In this document: one piece after another, positions 33,290 through 42,733 of the stretch | Layout of the letters: each line of letters opens with the position of its first letter | How positions within the stretch are numbered: the stretch's first letter is position 1 | Source: JAJPHW01 sp963799065 | GTDB lineage: Bacteria; Acidobacteriota; Terriglobia; Terriglobales; Acidobacteriaceae | Assembly: GCA_963799065.1 (NCBI GenBank) | Contig: CAWCVJ010000001.1 | Span: forward strand, 2,170,001-2,234,000 | Direction of reading: 5' to 3' | DNA: 64,000 nucleotides | The notes under the pieces: model-generated | The model's input: the letters and a program-made list of their open reading frames with translations, nothing else | What the model was told of the DNA's origin: nothing | Database searches by the model: none | Translations under genes and position numbers: made by a program

Positions 33290-34545
33290 ATGAAAAATTT
33301 TCATCTGTGTTTTTGCGTACTTGCTTTGTGCTGCGCTGGTGCTCTTGGCCAGTCCACTGAGTCTGTGCTGTACAGCTTCCAGGGTTCGCCCGACGGCGAT
33401 TATCCATCTGGAGGGCTTCTTTTCGACGAGGCTGGGAACATTTATGGCACTACCGTTGGCGGGGGCGCCAACTGCGCGAAATACGGGGGATGCGGTATCG
33501 TCTATGAGCTAAGCCCGACGGTGAGCGGATACACGGAGACGGTTATTTATGATTTCTGCCCAACCATCGTGAATGGCAGGTGTCCCGACGGGGCGCAGCC
33601 GTATGGTGGCCTCATTGCTGACCAGCTCGGCAACCTTTACGGAACAACTTTTCTCGAAGGGTCGAAAAACTTTGGAGTTGTATTCGAGCTGAGTCCGCCC
33701 GAGGCGCCGGGAGGCAGCTGGACTCAGAAAACGCTCTGGTCGTTCGGTACGAGGAAAAACGACGGCCTTTATCCCCTTCAAGGAAAGCTCAATTGGGACA
33801 AAGCTGGGAATCTTTACGGTACGACAGCGAATGGAGGAAAGCACGGAGACGGCACAGTGTTCGAGCTGAGCCCTGACGGGAATGGGGGCTGGAGCGAAAA
33901 GGTGCTGCTGAGCTTCGACGGCACAGATGGAAAGGACCCGCAGTACGTCGTCGCCATTGATGCGGCCGGGAACCTTTACGGGACGGCATTCGCAGGAGGT
34001 ACAGCGAACAGCGCCTGCTCCGCAGGCTGCGGCACCGTTTTTGAGATGTCCCCTTCCGGCCAAAGCTGGACCGGACACGTAATATATCGGCCAACGGGTT
34101 TGGATGGACGGGATCCCAACTCGAACATCGCAATCGATGCCGCAGGCAACCTGTACGGCACGCTTGAGTATGGCGGAGACAGCGGGTGCTACGCGCAATC
34201 CGGATGCGGAGGAGTCTTCAAGCTGACTCCCACGGGGCAGGGCGGATATATGCGGTCCTCTTTCCTGTTCGACGGGGAGGGCAAAGACGGCGGCAACCTT
34301 GGGCGGGAGTCTTGCCTGATGCCAGCCAGGATGCGGTATTTGGGACGACCTACTGGGGAAATAACGTTTTTGAGATCAAAGGGCACACCGAAACCGTACT
34401 TTACCAGTTTTGCTCGCAACCGAAATGCACCGACGGCAACCAGCCGCTCGCCGGGACTGTAGTCTCCCACGACGGGCTTCTCTACGGAGTGACGGGTTAC
34501 GGCGGCGATTTCAACAGCGGCGTCGTCTATTCAGTCACGAAGTGA
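33290..34545 (+). pseudogene. GloVer-repeat exported protein, frameshifted near its 3' end
   Basis: A signal peptide (MKNFHLCFCVLALCCAGALG) precedes about seven repeats of the type LxxDxAGNLYGTTxxGG, with intervening GTVFELSP and VLYSF strands. This is the Gloeo_Verruco (GloVer) tandem repeat of secreted proteins, probably a beta-propeller. Near 34300, within GGGCGGGAG, the frame shifts by one. The original frame runs on without repeat pattern to 34462. The repeat pattern instead continues in another frame (DAVFGTTYWGN, LAGTVVSHDGLLYGVTGYGG, SGVVYSVTK) to a stop at 34545. It is either a recent frameshift or a sequencing error in a G-run. Confidence 0.75.
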
Positions 34546-34590
34546 ACGGGCCTGAGGGCCGGGGAACGGGTATGTCCTCCTTGTACGAAA

Positions 34591-34691
34591 ATAATTTATG
34601 TCCAGTAGTTTGGAGTATGAAAAATTTATATCTATGGTTTTCTGTGGCGACTCTGTTCTGCCGTCGGCTACGAGTATGCACCACAACATGA
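34591..34691 (+). pseudogene. Truncated copy of a GloVer-protein 5' end
   Basis: ATAATTTATGTCCAGTAGTT (34591-34610) followed by ATGAAAAATTTATATC repeats, with changes, the leader and start of the gene at 33290 (ATAATTTATGTCTAGGAGTT then ATGAAAAATTTTCATC). The frame encodes only a signal-peptide start, MKNLYLWFSVATLFCRR, and stops after 24 codons. It is the relic of a tandem paralogue. Confidence 0.65.
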
Positions 34692-34791
34692 CGTCGACCG
34701 CGAACCAATACTAAAAAAGGAATCATCGCAGCACGACAGATTGCGTCCACCTTCCCGGCTGTGTTAATTTCAACGTGCAGAAGAGGTTAGC

Positions 34792-35622
<831 letters not shown>

Positions 35623-36597
35623 CCAGCCTTTGCAACTTCTCAAGCGCGTTCTCACCGCGGTCGTCCTAATTCCAATTGTTCTGTTGTTGGTGCTGCGCGC
35701 CCCCACTCCGATTGTGGCCATGGTGGCCGCGCTGGTTGCGCTGCTCGCGGTGCAGGAATTCCTCAAGCTCTCGGAAGCGTATGGCATCAAGCCGATGCGC
35801 TGGCCGACGTTCTTGTTCGTCGGAGTGTTCTTTGTACTGATCGCGGTGAGCGCGGGGCAGGATACGCCGTTACTGTCTTCGGCGTCGTTTGCTTCTGCGG
35901 CGGTGTTTGCGGCGGCGATCGCCCCGTTTGTTTTTCTCACGATCGGGATGCGGCGCGCGAATTTGAGTTCAGCGTTTCCGGCGGCGCTGGTTTCGTCCGC
36001 TGCGTTTGCTTACATTGCGCTGCCGCTGGCTTTTCTGGTGCAGTTGCGCGAGCAGTGGTCGGGGGCGTTTCTGCTGCTCTACTTGCTGGTTTTGGTTTGG
36101 GCGGGCGACATCTTCGCTTATTTTGTAGGACGCGCTCTGGGCAGGCATCTGATGTCGCCACGGGTCAGCCCGAAGAAAACGTGGGAAGGCGCGGCGGCTT
36201 CGCTGGCGGCGAGCGTGATTTTAGGAGTGGTGCTTTATGATCACGCGACCGCAATCAGTTCCACGCTGTTGCGCTGGGGATTGATCGAGCGCCGCGGCGG
36301 CATGTTTGGATTGGACAAGCCGGAATTGTTACCTGTGCTGCTGCTCTCGGCTGGAATCAATATCGCCGCACAATGCGGAGATCTGGTCGAATCGTTGATC
36401 AAGCGAGGAGCGGACGTGAAAGACTCCGGCGCGCTTTTGCCCGGGCATGGTGGAATGCTGGACCGAATCGATGCATTGCTGTTTGCGGCTCCGTTGCTGT
36501 GGTACTACGCGGTCTGGCGGGTGATGCAGTAGGTGCGATTTCGCTAACGCTTGGCCCCGGTTCGAACTCGCCGATGCATTTACAATGACTAGAGTTC

Positions 36598-37782
36598 ATG
36601 AAACGCATCGCCATCCTAGGCTCGACCGGATCTATCGGCCACAGCACGTTGAGTATTGTTGAGTCTTATCCCGAGCGCTTTCAGATTGTTTCCATGGCGG
36701 CGGGGCGGAATCTGGAGGCGGCGTTCGAGCAGGTGCAGCGCTGGCGTCCGAAGGTGATTTCGGTCGCGGACGAGGCTGGGGCCGTGTCTTTGCAAGCGCG
36801 GCTTAAATCTGCCGGCATCACGGACGTTGACGTTTGCTTTGGATCGACGGGGACGGTGCGGGTCGCGACCCTTCCCGACGCGGACTTCGTGGTGAGCGCG
36901 ATTGTTGGCGTGGCAGGACTCGAAGCCACCTACGAAGCGGTCAAGGCTGGAAAGACCGTCGGCCTCGCCAACAAAGAATGTCTGGTGGCCGCGGGCGAAT
37001 TGATTACCGCCGAGGCGCGACGCCAGGGCAAGCCGCTGCTGCCGATCGATAGCGAGCACAATGCGGTTCACCAATGCCTGCGCGGCGGACGTATGGCCGA
37101 GGTAGAACGCATTTGGCTTACGGCGTCCGGCGGGCCGTTTCTGAATACGCCGCAGTCGAAGTTCGCCTCGATCACGGTTGAGCAGGCGCTGAACCACCCG
37201 ACTTGGAAGATGGGACAGCGCATCACCATCGACTCTGCGACCTTGATGAATAAGGGATTTGAAGTGATTGAGGCTTGCCGGTTGTTCAACCTGCCGCCGA
37301 GCCAGGTGAAAGTCATCGTGCATCCGCAGTCGACGATTCATTCCATGGTCGAGTTTGTGGACGGCAGCATTCTGGCTCAGATTTCGGTCACTGACATGCG
37401 CTTGCCGATCCTCTATGCCCTAACGTATCCGGACCGGATTGAGTCTGACTTGCGCTTCCCGGTCAGTGACTTACGGCATCTCGACTTCTGCCCCCCGGAT
37501 ATGGAAAAATTTCCTTGTCTCCGGTTAGCTTACGACGCGGCCGAGGCAGGAGGCGCGAGAACCGTGGCTTTGAATGCGGCGGACGAAATCGCGGTGGCGG
37601 CTTTCCTGGCGGGAAAAATCGGTTTTACGCAGATTCCCGTACTTATAGAAGAAGTGTTGCACCAAACTCCGGCGGCAACTTTGGCATCCATAGATGAGGT
37701 GCTGCAGGCGGACCAAACGGCTCGGCGGTTGGCGAGCGATTTGTGCGAGTCATTGGCACCAGTGCTCCCCCTACGTTCTTGA
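36598..37782 (+). CDS. dxr: 1-deoxy-D-xylulose 5-phosphate reductoisomerase
   Basis: 394 residues, full length; the NADPH-dependent second step of the MEP isoprenoid pathway, making MEP from DXP. The Rossmann start is MKRIAILGSTGSIGHSTLSI. GLANKECLVAAGE and LLPIDSEHNAVHQCLRG carry the metal and substrate ligands, with SGGPFLNT, HPTWKMGQRITIDSATLMNK and HPQSTIHSMVEFVDGS further on. It works with ispG at 40.6 kb and feeds uppS just upstream. Confidence 0.98.
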   Translation: MKRIAILGSTGSIGHSTLSIVESYPERFQIVSMAAGRNLEAAFEQVQRWRPKVISVADEAGAVSLQARLKSAGITDVDVCFGSTGTVRVATLPDADFVVSAIVGVAGLEATYEAVKAGKTVGLANKECLVAAGELITAEARRQGKPLLPIDSEHNAVHQCLRGGRMAEVERIWLTASGGPFLNTPQSKFASITVEQALNHPTWKMGQRITIDSATLMNKGFEVIEACRLFNLPPSQVKVIVHPQSTIHSMVEFVDGSILAQISVTDMRLPILYALTYPDRIESDLRFPVSDLRHLDFCPPDMEKFPCLRLAYDAAEAGGARTVALNAADEIAVAAFLAGKIGFTQIPVLIEEVLHQTPAATLASIDEVLQADQTARRLASDLCESLAPVLPLRS

Positions 37783-37809
37783 AGTAGCTTCATAAGGAAT
37801 TTTTCATTT

Positions 37810-39153
37810 ATGTCTTCGTTCTTAACCTCCGTAGTAGCTGTCGCGGCTGTCCTTGGATTCATGATTTTGATTCACGAGTTTGGCCACTACGCGGCTGCGA
37901 AGTGGCTGGGCGTCCGCGTGGAAGTGTTTTCTATCGGCTTCGGTAAGCGCCTGCTGGGCTTCACTCGCGGTGAGACCGACTATCGCATCAGCGCCATTCC
38001 GCTAGGAGGCTACGTCAAGATGACGGGCGAGAATCCCATGGACGAGCGCACCGGCGATCCCGCTGAATTTTTGTCGCATCCCCGCTGGCACCGTTTCATC
38101 ATCGCCATCGCCGGGCCGCTGATGAACATTCTGCTCGCCATCGGCCTGCTGACCACGGTCTACATGGTGCACTACCAATATGCAGTGTATGAGGACCAGC
38201 CGGTGGTGCTGGGCTGGATCGATCAGGATGCACCGGCGGGAAAATTAGGGTTGCAAACCGGCGACCGGATCACGCGTATCGACGACATTGCGAATCCGAC
38301 GTGGGAGCAGCTTGAGCCCAAAGTGATGTTGAGCCCGAATCAGCCGTTGACCATTACGGTGCAGCGTGGCGATACCACGTTCCAGAAGACGATCACTCCC
38401 GAGGCGCAGGGCACCAACCAGATGGGATACGCCGGATGGGTTCCGCAAGCGCCCAATACCGTTACCGAACTTGAGCCGGGGATGCCCGCTGAAGTGGCTG
38501 GCATCAAGGTCGATGACGAGATCACTGCTATGGACGGCCAACCCGTTCCCGCGATCGCGGCCATGGTCGAGCGCTTGAAGCAGACCAAGGACAAGCCGAT
38601 CGATGTGACCGTATTGCGCAACGGCCAGCCGATTACTTTCCATCTTCAGCCGAAGCTCGCGGATGTGGAAGGAACCAGCGAAAAGCGTTATCGGATAGGC
38701 ATTCAGAGCATTCCCACAAAAGTCGGCAATTTGGGGTTCACTGCGGCGTTGCAAAAATCGGTCGAGGAGAACAGAAAAACCTCTGGACTGATTCTTGAGC
38801 TGGTGCAAAAGTTAATACGCGGCAAAGTCTCGACCAAATCCATCGAAGGCCCCATCGGCATCGGACGCGCCGCGGGCGAGGCAGCCAGCGAAAAAGGCTG
38901 GATGCCCTTGCTGGCGCTGACTTCCGCCATCAGCCTGAACCTGGGCATTTTTAATCTCCTGCCGATTCCGATTCTCGACGGCGGAGTGATTCTGCTGCTG
39001 TTCGTCGAGGCCATCATGCGCCGCGACATCAACATCCGCATCAAAGAGCGGATTTACCAGGCGGCGTTTGTGTTCCTCGTGCTTTTCGCCGTGATGGTTA
39101 TCTATAACGATCTGGCGAAGACGATTCCGGGGCTGGCGCAGAGACTGCCGTAG
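37810..39153 (+). CDS. rseP: RIP zinc metalloprotease RseP
   Basis: 447 residues, site-2 intramembrane protease. Zinc ligands are HEFGHYAAAKWLGV at residues 20-34 and NLLPIPILDGG near residue 390. Two PDZ domains lie between (about residues 120-190 and 205-290: GLQTGDRITRIDDIANP, EVAGIKVDDEITAMDGQPVP). In E. coli it cleaves RseA to release the envelope-stress sigma factor and removes signal peptides. ATG 37810 follows AAGGA. It ends the uppS-cdsA-dxr-rseP run; three hairpins follow. Confidence 0.97.
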   Translation: MSSFLTSVVAVAAVLGFMILIHEFGHYAAAKWLGVRVEVFSIGFGKRLLGFTRGETDYRISAIPLGGYVKMTGENPMDERTGDPAEFLSHPRWHRFIIAIAGPLMNILLAIGLLTTVYMVHYQYAVYEDQPVVLGWIDQDAPAGKLGLQTGDRITRIDDIANPTWEQLEPKVMLSPNQPLTITVQRGDTTFQKTITPEAQGTNQMGYAGWVPQAPNTVTELEPGMPAEVAGIKVDDEITAMDGQPVPAIAAMVERLKQTKDKPIDVTVLRNGQPITFHLQPKLADVEGTSEKRYRIGIQSIPTKVGNLGFTAALQKSVEENRKTSGLILELVQKLIRGKVSTKSIEGPIGIGRAAGEAASEKGWMPLLALTSAISLNLGIFNLLPIPILDGGVILLLFVEAIMRRDINIRIKERIYQAAFVFLVLFAVMVIYNDLAKTIPGLAQRLP

Positions 39154-39159
39154 GAGTAC

Positions 39160-39217
39160 GGTTTCTCGGGCTTCGAAACCTAACAACCCCTGTTAGGACG
39201 GCTTCGCGGCTCGAAGC
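39160..39217. terminator. Three consecutive hairpins behind rseP
   Basis: GGTTTC/GAAACC (39160-39165, 39175-39180), CCTAACA/TGTTAGG (39179-39185, 39191-39197) and GCTTCG/CGAAGC (39201-39206, 39212-39217), each perfect with loops of 5-9 nt. The first two share two bases, so they are alternative pairings. No U-tract follows. Termination or mRNA end-protection is inferred. Confidence 0.45.
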
Positions 39218-39307
39218 GATCATCCCTTCCAACTTTATATAGTTGCCTTACATTTTGGATTTATAAGACAATAGTGATAAAGTTGAATTGACTTGATCGA
39301 GACACCC

Positions 39308-39553
39308 ATGGCATCCAAAGCAGACTTCGCACAAACCGTGAGTAGTAAGGGACAAGTGGTTATCCCGGTCGATTTACGGAATGAACTCGGCATCGAGGCC
39401 GGAACGCAAGTTCGGTTTGAAAAGCACGAGGACGGATTGTTATTGCGACCGATCACAAAAGAATTTATACGCAGCCTGCGCGGTTATTTTGGCAAAGGAC
39501 CGTCCGCGGGTGATATTCGCGAGCGAGAACATCGAAAGAAGGACTGGCGTTGA
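39308..39553 (+). CDS. vapB: AbrB/VapB-type antitoxin
   Basis: 81 residues from the ATG at 39308. The N-terminal swapped-hairpin DNA-binding domain is plain: AQTVSSKGQVVIPVDLRNEL followed by GIEAGTQVRFEKHEDGLLLR. The C-terminal part (GYFGKGPSAGDIREREHRKK) would wrap the toxin. Its TGA overlaps the toxin start by 4 bp (TTGA). It should neutralise VapC and autoregulate the pair through an upstream site that is not obvious here. A TTG at 39293 could add five residues. Confidence 0.9.
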   Translation: MASKADFAQTVSSKGQVVIPVDLRNELGIEAGTQVRFEKHEDGLLLRPITKEFIRSLRGYFGKGPSAGDIREREHRKKDWR

Positions 39554-39969
39554 AGAAAGTCGTCCTCGACGCCAGCGCTCTTCTGCGGTTTGTGGACGAT
39601 GAAGCTGGGGCGGATCGCGTCGAGACTCTGTTAGATCAGGCGCGGGCCGGGATCGCGGAGATATTAATATCCGCCGTTAACTGGGGCGAGGTTGTACATT
39701 CTCTGTTGCGGGCACGCGGCAGTGAACAAGTGAACGAGCTTCTGCCCAAGCTCAGGACCCTGCCGATGAAGATTTCCACCGTCACCGCCGAGTCAGCGGA
39801 ACGTGCCGCTGAATTTAAGCAGACGCACAAACTCGCCTATGCTGACGCGTTCGCAGGTTCGCTCGCGCTCTCGCAGTCGGCCATGCTTGTCACATCCGAT
39901 CAGGACTTTCGTTCCATCCCTGCATCCGTGATTAAGATTGATTTTCGGCCCAACAAGACCAAGTCGTAA
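39550..39969 (+). CDS. vapC: PIN-domain toxin VapC
   Basis: 139 residues, TTG start coupled to vapB. The PIN nuclease acidic residues are visible: VLDASALLRFVDDE (first Asp), ISAVNWGEVVHSLL (Glu), AYADAFAGSLALSQ (Asp) and VTSDQDFRSI (Asp). VapC toxins cut tRNA or rRNA at specific sites; the target here is unknown. The pair sits between rseP and ispG, next to a frameshifted regulator, and looks like an insertion into an otherwise conserved envelope/isoprenoid neighbourhood. Confidence 0.92.
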   Translation: MKKVVLDASALLRFVDDEAGADRVETLLDQARAGIAEILISAVNWGEVVHSLLRARGSEQVNELLPKLRTLPMKISTVTAESAERAAEFKQTHKLAYADAFAGSLALSQSAMLVTSDQDFRSIPASVIKIDFRPNKTKS

Positions 39970-39985
39970 GCTGCCCCGGCCCAAA

Positions 39986-40326
39986 TTAAGCGACTATCGA
40001 TCGCGGCCATTTCGGCGGCACGCCCAGATTCTTGGTTCCCCAGGCGCACATGGTTTCCATGACCGGAACCAGTTCCTCTCCCGCAGCGCTTAGACGGTAG
40101 TCAACTCGCGGCGGGACTGTCTCCGTCACCAAGCGCTCGATGACGCCGTCATGCTCCAACTGGCGCAGTTGTGCGGGAGCGCTTTCTCGGTCACTCGCGG
40201 AAGAATGTCTCTAATCTCGGCGAAACGTTTTGAACCGAAGGAAAGGTGCCACACGATTACGACCTTCCATTCTCCTGCCATGACATTGGAAGTGGCTTGT
40301 ATGGGGCCTCCGAAGTGATCTTTCAT
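39986..40326 (-). pseudogene. HxlR-family regulator, frameshifted
   Basis: ATG 40326 opens a winged-helix protein (VMAGEWKVVIVWHLSFGSKR, FAEIRDILPRVTEKALP) that then leaves the family pattern and stops at 40126. Shifting one base near 40168-40180 continues with QLRQLEHDGVIERLVTETVP, PRVDYRLSAAGEELVPVMET and ends in PPKWPRSIVA at 39986. Both halves match the HxlR winged helix and C-terminal helix. The gene is therefore a recent pseudogene or a sequencing error. The usual N-terminal Cys of redox-sensing members is absent. Confidence 0.8.
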
Positions 40327-40575
40327 AAATGGGGTGTTGTCCTTCCTGAGGGCTTACAAAATTGTGCGTACTTCAAAAACTAGCGATTGCGGGAAGAAAA
40401 GTCATTTATCACCGAACGCATTCGTAAACGCGTGGCTTTCATCGCTCCGATCCGCACCACGTCAGTTGCGACTGCTGCCGTACGTTTGGCATCACTGGTA
40501 AATGTTTGTGGTTACCTCTCGGAGTCGTCGAGCGGTGCCGAAAGCCATCCGCAAAATGCTAAAATAGAGGTTCCA

Positions 40576-41811
40576 ATGGCTATCATCACACGCAGAAAAA
40601 CCGTGACCTGCCTGATCGGCAAGGTGCGGGTCGGGTCGGATGCACCGATTGTAGTGCAGTCCATGACGAATACCGACACGGCAGACATCGCTGGAACGGT
40701 GAAACAGGTTGCCGCTCTCGCCCGCGCCGGTTCGGAACTGGTTCGCGTCACGGTAAATAATGAGGCTGCGGCCGCTGCCATCGCGCCCATTGTTGACGAG
40801 CTTGCCCAGCAGAATATTCACGTTCCGATCATCGGCGACTTCCACTATAACGGACACCTCCTGCTCAAGAAGTTTCCCGCCTGTGCGCGCGCGCTTGCGA
40901 AGTACCGCATCAATCCTGGAAATGTTAGTGTAGGCCGCAAGAATGACGACAACTTCCGCACCATGATCGAGGTCGCGGTCGAGAATCAGCGCCCGGTACG
41001 CATTGGCGTCAATTGGGGATCGCTTGATCAGGCGCTGCTGACGCGCATGATGGACGAGAACTCGAAGCTCGCCGAACCGAAAGACGCGCGCGACGTGATG
41101 ATGGAAGCCATGGTGGTGAGCGCGCTGAACTCAGCCGAACTGGCCGAGAAATATGGCATGAGGCCGGATCAAATTATCCTGAGTGCGAAAGTCAGCGGGG
41201 TGCAGGATTTGGTCGATGTGTATAGCGAACTGGCCGCGCGCTGTTCGTATCCGCTGCATCTTGGCTTGACCGAGGCTGGCATGGGAGCGAAAGGCGTCGT
41301 GGCGTCCAGCGCGGCTTTGGGCGTGCTTTTGCAGCGCGGCATTGGCGATACGATTCGCGTCTCGCTTACGCCTGCTCCCGGCGGAGATCGCACCGAAGAG
41401 GTTCGCGTGGCCCAGCAAATTTTGCAATCCATGCAGATTCGCAGCTTCACTCCGCAAGTCACCGCCTGCCCCGGTTGCGGACGCACCACCAGCACCTTTT
41501 TCCAGGAAATGGCCGAGCAGATTCAGACTTATCTGCGCGAGCAGATGCCGATCTGGAAAGACCGCCACACCGGCGTCGAAGAGATGAAAGTCGCGGTCAT
41601 GGGATGCGTGGTCAATGGCCCCGGCGAGTCCAAGCACGCGAATCTGGGCATCTCACTGCCGGGCACGTTCGAAGAGCCGAAGGCTCCTGTGTACGTCGAC
41701 GGCCGCCTCTTCACCACGCTAAAAGGCGACCACATAGTCGCCGAGTTCCGCAAGATTCTCGACGACTACGTGGCTTCGCACTACGCGGTAAGAGAAGAAG
41801 TTTCGGTGTAG
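40576..41811 (+). CDS. ispG: 4-hydroxy-3-methylbut-2-enyl-diphosphate synthase (IspG/GcpE)
   Basis: 411 residues, iron-sulfur enzyme of the MEP pathway converting MEcPP to HMBPP. The TIM-barrel starts with APIVVQSMTNTDTADIAGTV; GDFHYNGHLLL and INPGNVSVGRKNDDN are conserved. The [4Fe-4S] ligands lie in TACPGCGRTTS and MGCVVNGPGESKHAN. ATG 40576 has AGAGG 6 nt upstream and a TAAAAT box just before it; the frame extends upstream to 40387 without conserved sequence. Adjacent rseP-ispG order is common; here vapBC and an HxlR relic intervene. Confidence 0.96.
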   Translation: MAIITRRKTVTCLIGKVRVGSDAPIVVQSMTNTDTADIAGTVKQVAALARAGSELVRVTVNNEAAAAAIAPIVDELAQQNIHVPIIGDFHYNGHLLLKKFPACARALAKYRINPGNVSVGRKNDDNFRTMIEVAVENQRPVRIGVNWGSLDQALLTRMMDENSKLAEPKDARDVMMEAMVVSALNSAELAEKYGMRPDQIILSAKVSGVQDLVDVYSELAARCSYPLHLGLTEAGMGAKGVVASSAALGVLLQRGIGDTIRVSLTPAPGGDRTEEVRVAQQILQSMQIRSFTPQVTACPGCGRTTSTFFQEMAEQIQTYLREQMPIWKDRHTGVEEMKVAVMGCVVNGPGESKHANLGISLPGTFEEPKAPVYVDGRLFTTLKGDHIVAEFRKILDDYVASHYAVREEVSV

Positions 41812-41846
41812 GCGCAAGCATCCCCGCTCGTGCTTTGCTGCCAGTG

Positions 41847-42380
41847 CTATTTCTCGTTCAGGGCAATCGAAGCTCTTGTGTTTTCCCATTCAGCGTTTAG
41901 GGTGCAACTCTTTCCCTTCGCGTCGTAAGAGATGGTAAAGTCTTCGACTGGCTTTGACGTATGCGAAACCGTCATGTCGGCTCGGGTTAGGTCCTCGCCA
42001 TCGGGATATGGAATGCCCCATTCGCCGGTTTTCTTGCTGACGATCAGTGTCCACTTGTCGGCGGTGGGAAGTGCGAACAAGGTGTAGCGGCCCGCGGGGA
42101 CATCTTTTCCGCCAACGGTAAGGTCGGCTGTGGTCACCAATGTGGTTGCGTCGTTCGCGCCAAGGCGCCAGACTTCGCCGTACGGAACCAATCCACCGAA
42201 AATCTTGCGGCCCTTGGCGCGGGGGCTGGAGTAATCCGTCTTGATGGTTTTACCGTCGGCAAAACTGCAGGAAGCCGTGGCGGGCGGACTGGGGCGCTTG
42301 CTAGGGTCTTTGGATTGCGCGCACGCCAGGGAAGCAGCCGCCAGCGTGGCCAAAGTCAGAACTAGAGAAACTTTCTTCAT
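41847..42380 (-). CDS. DUF2911 exported protein
   Basis: 177 residues, ATG 42380 with AGGAG. A signal peptide (LVLTLATLAAASLACAQS) may carry a lipobox (AASLAC). The mature part is the DUF2911 beta-sandwich: IKTDYSSPRAKGRKIFGGLV, PYGEVWRLGANDATTLVTTA, VPAGRYTLFALPTADKWTLI and WGIPYPDGEDLTRADMTVS. The domain is common in Bacteroidota and Acidobacteriota secreted proteins and its function is unknown. It is convergent with ispG and divergent from the small gene at 42475. Confidence 0.9.
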   Translation of the reverse strand: MKKVSLVLTLATLAAASLACAQSKDPSKRPSPPATASCSFADGKTIKTDYSSPRAKGRKIFGGLVPYGEVWRLGANDATTLVTTADLTVGGKDVPAGRYTLFALPTADKWTLIVSKKTGEWGIPYPDGEDLTRADMTVSHTSKPVEDFTISYDAKGKSCTLNAEWENTRASIALNEK

Positions 42381-42474
42381 ATTTCGCTCCTGATCGGAAT
42401 TGTTGCTGCTTCATATTAGACGCAGCACTGCACGGTTTGCCAGCCGCCGGAATTCTACGCGATAGAATTGCAAG

Positions 42475-42726
42475 ATGGCGGTCTTTCGCGAGAAGCAAGA
42501 AGAATTAGAGCACTACGAGACCATGATGGGCGTTCCCCGTGGACGCCTCGCGGTGACGCTCGACAGCATTACCGACGCTATGGCGCTGGTCGGACAGCAC
42601 GGGGTCTATTGTCAAAGTCAGCGCTGGCCGGGCAAGCCAGTGATGGACATTCAACTCATCATGAAGCAACTCACCGACGCCAAAGAACTCATCCAGAGCG
42701 TGATGGAAGCGCTCAAGCAACCATAA
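42475..42726 (+). CDS. Small conserved hypothetical protein
   Basis: 83 residues with good codon use and no membrane segment: MAVFREKQEELEHYETMMGV, then RLAVTLDSITDAMALVGQHG and KQLTDAKELIQSVMEALKQP. It appears to be a short helical protein. I do not recognise the family. It stands alone between the DUF2911 gene (divergent) and the VWFA gene (convergent, 7-bp gap). The ribosome-binding site is weak, so the coding call depends on composition. Confidence 0.6.
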   Translation: MAVFREKQEELEHYETMMGVPRGRLAVTLDSITDAMALVGQHGVYCQSQRWPGKPVMDIQLIMKQLTDAKELIQSVMEALKQP

Positions 42727-42733
42727 CTTCGTT

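Noticed and set aside
36541..36597. GGTTCGAACTC, resembling a tRNA T-loop, before dxr
   Set aside because: The flanking bases do not pair into a T-stem and no acceptor, D or anticodon arms can be built around it.
39242..39267. TTGCCT and TATAAG as a promoter for vapBC
   Set aside because: The spacing is only about 13 nt and the -35 is weak.
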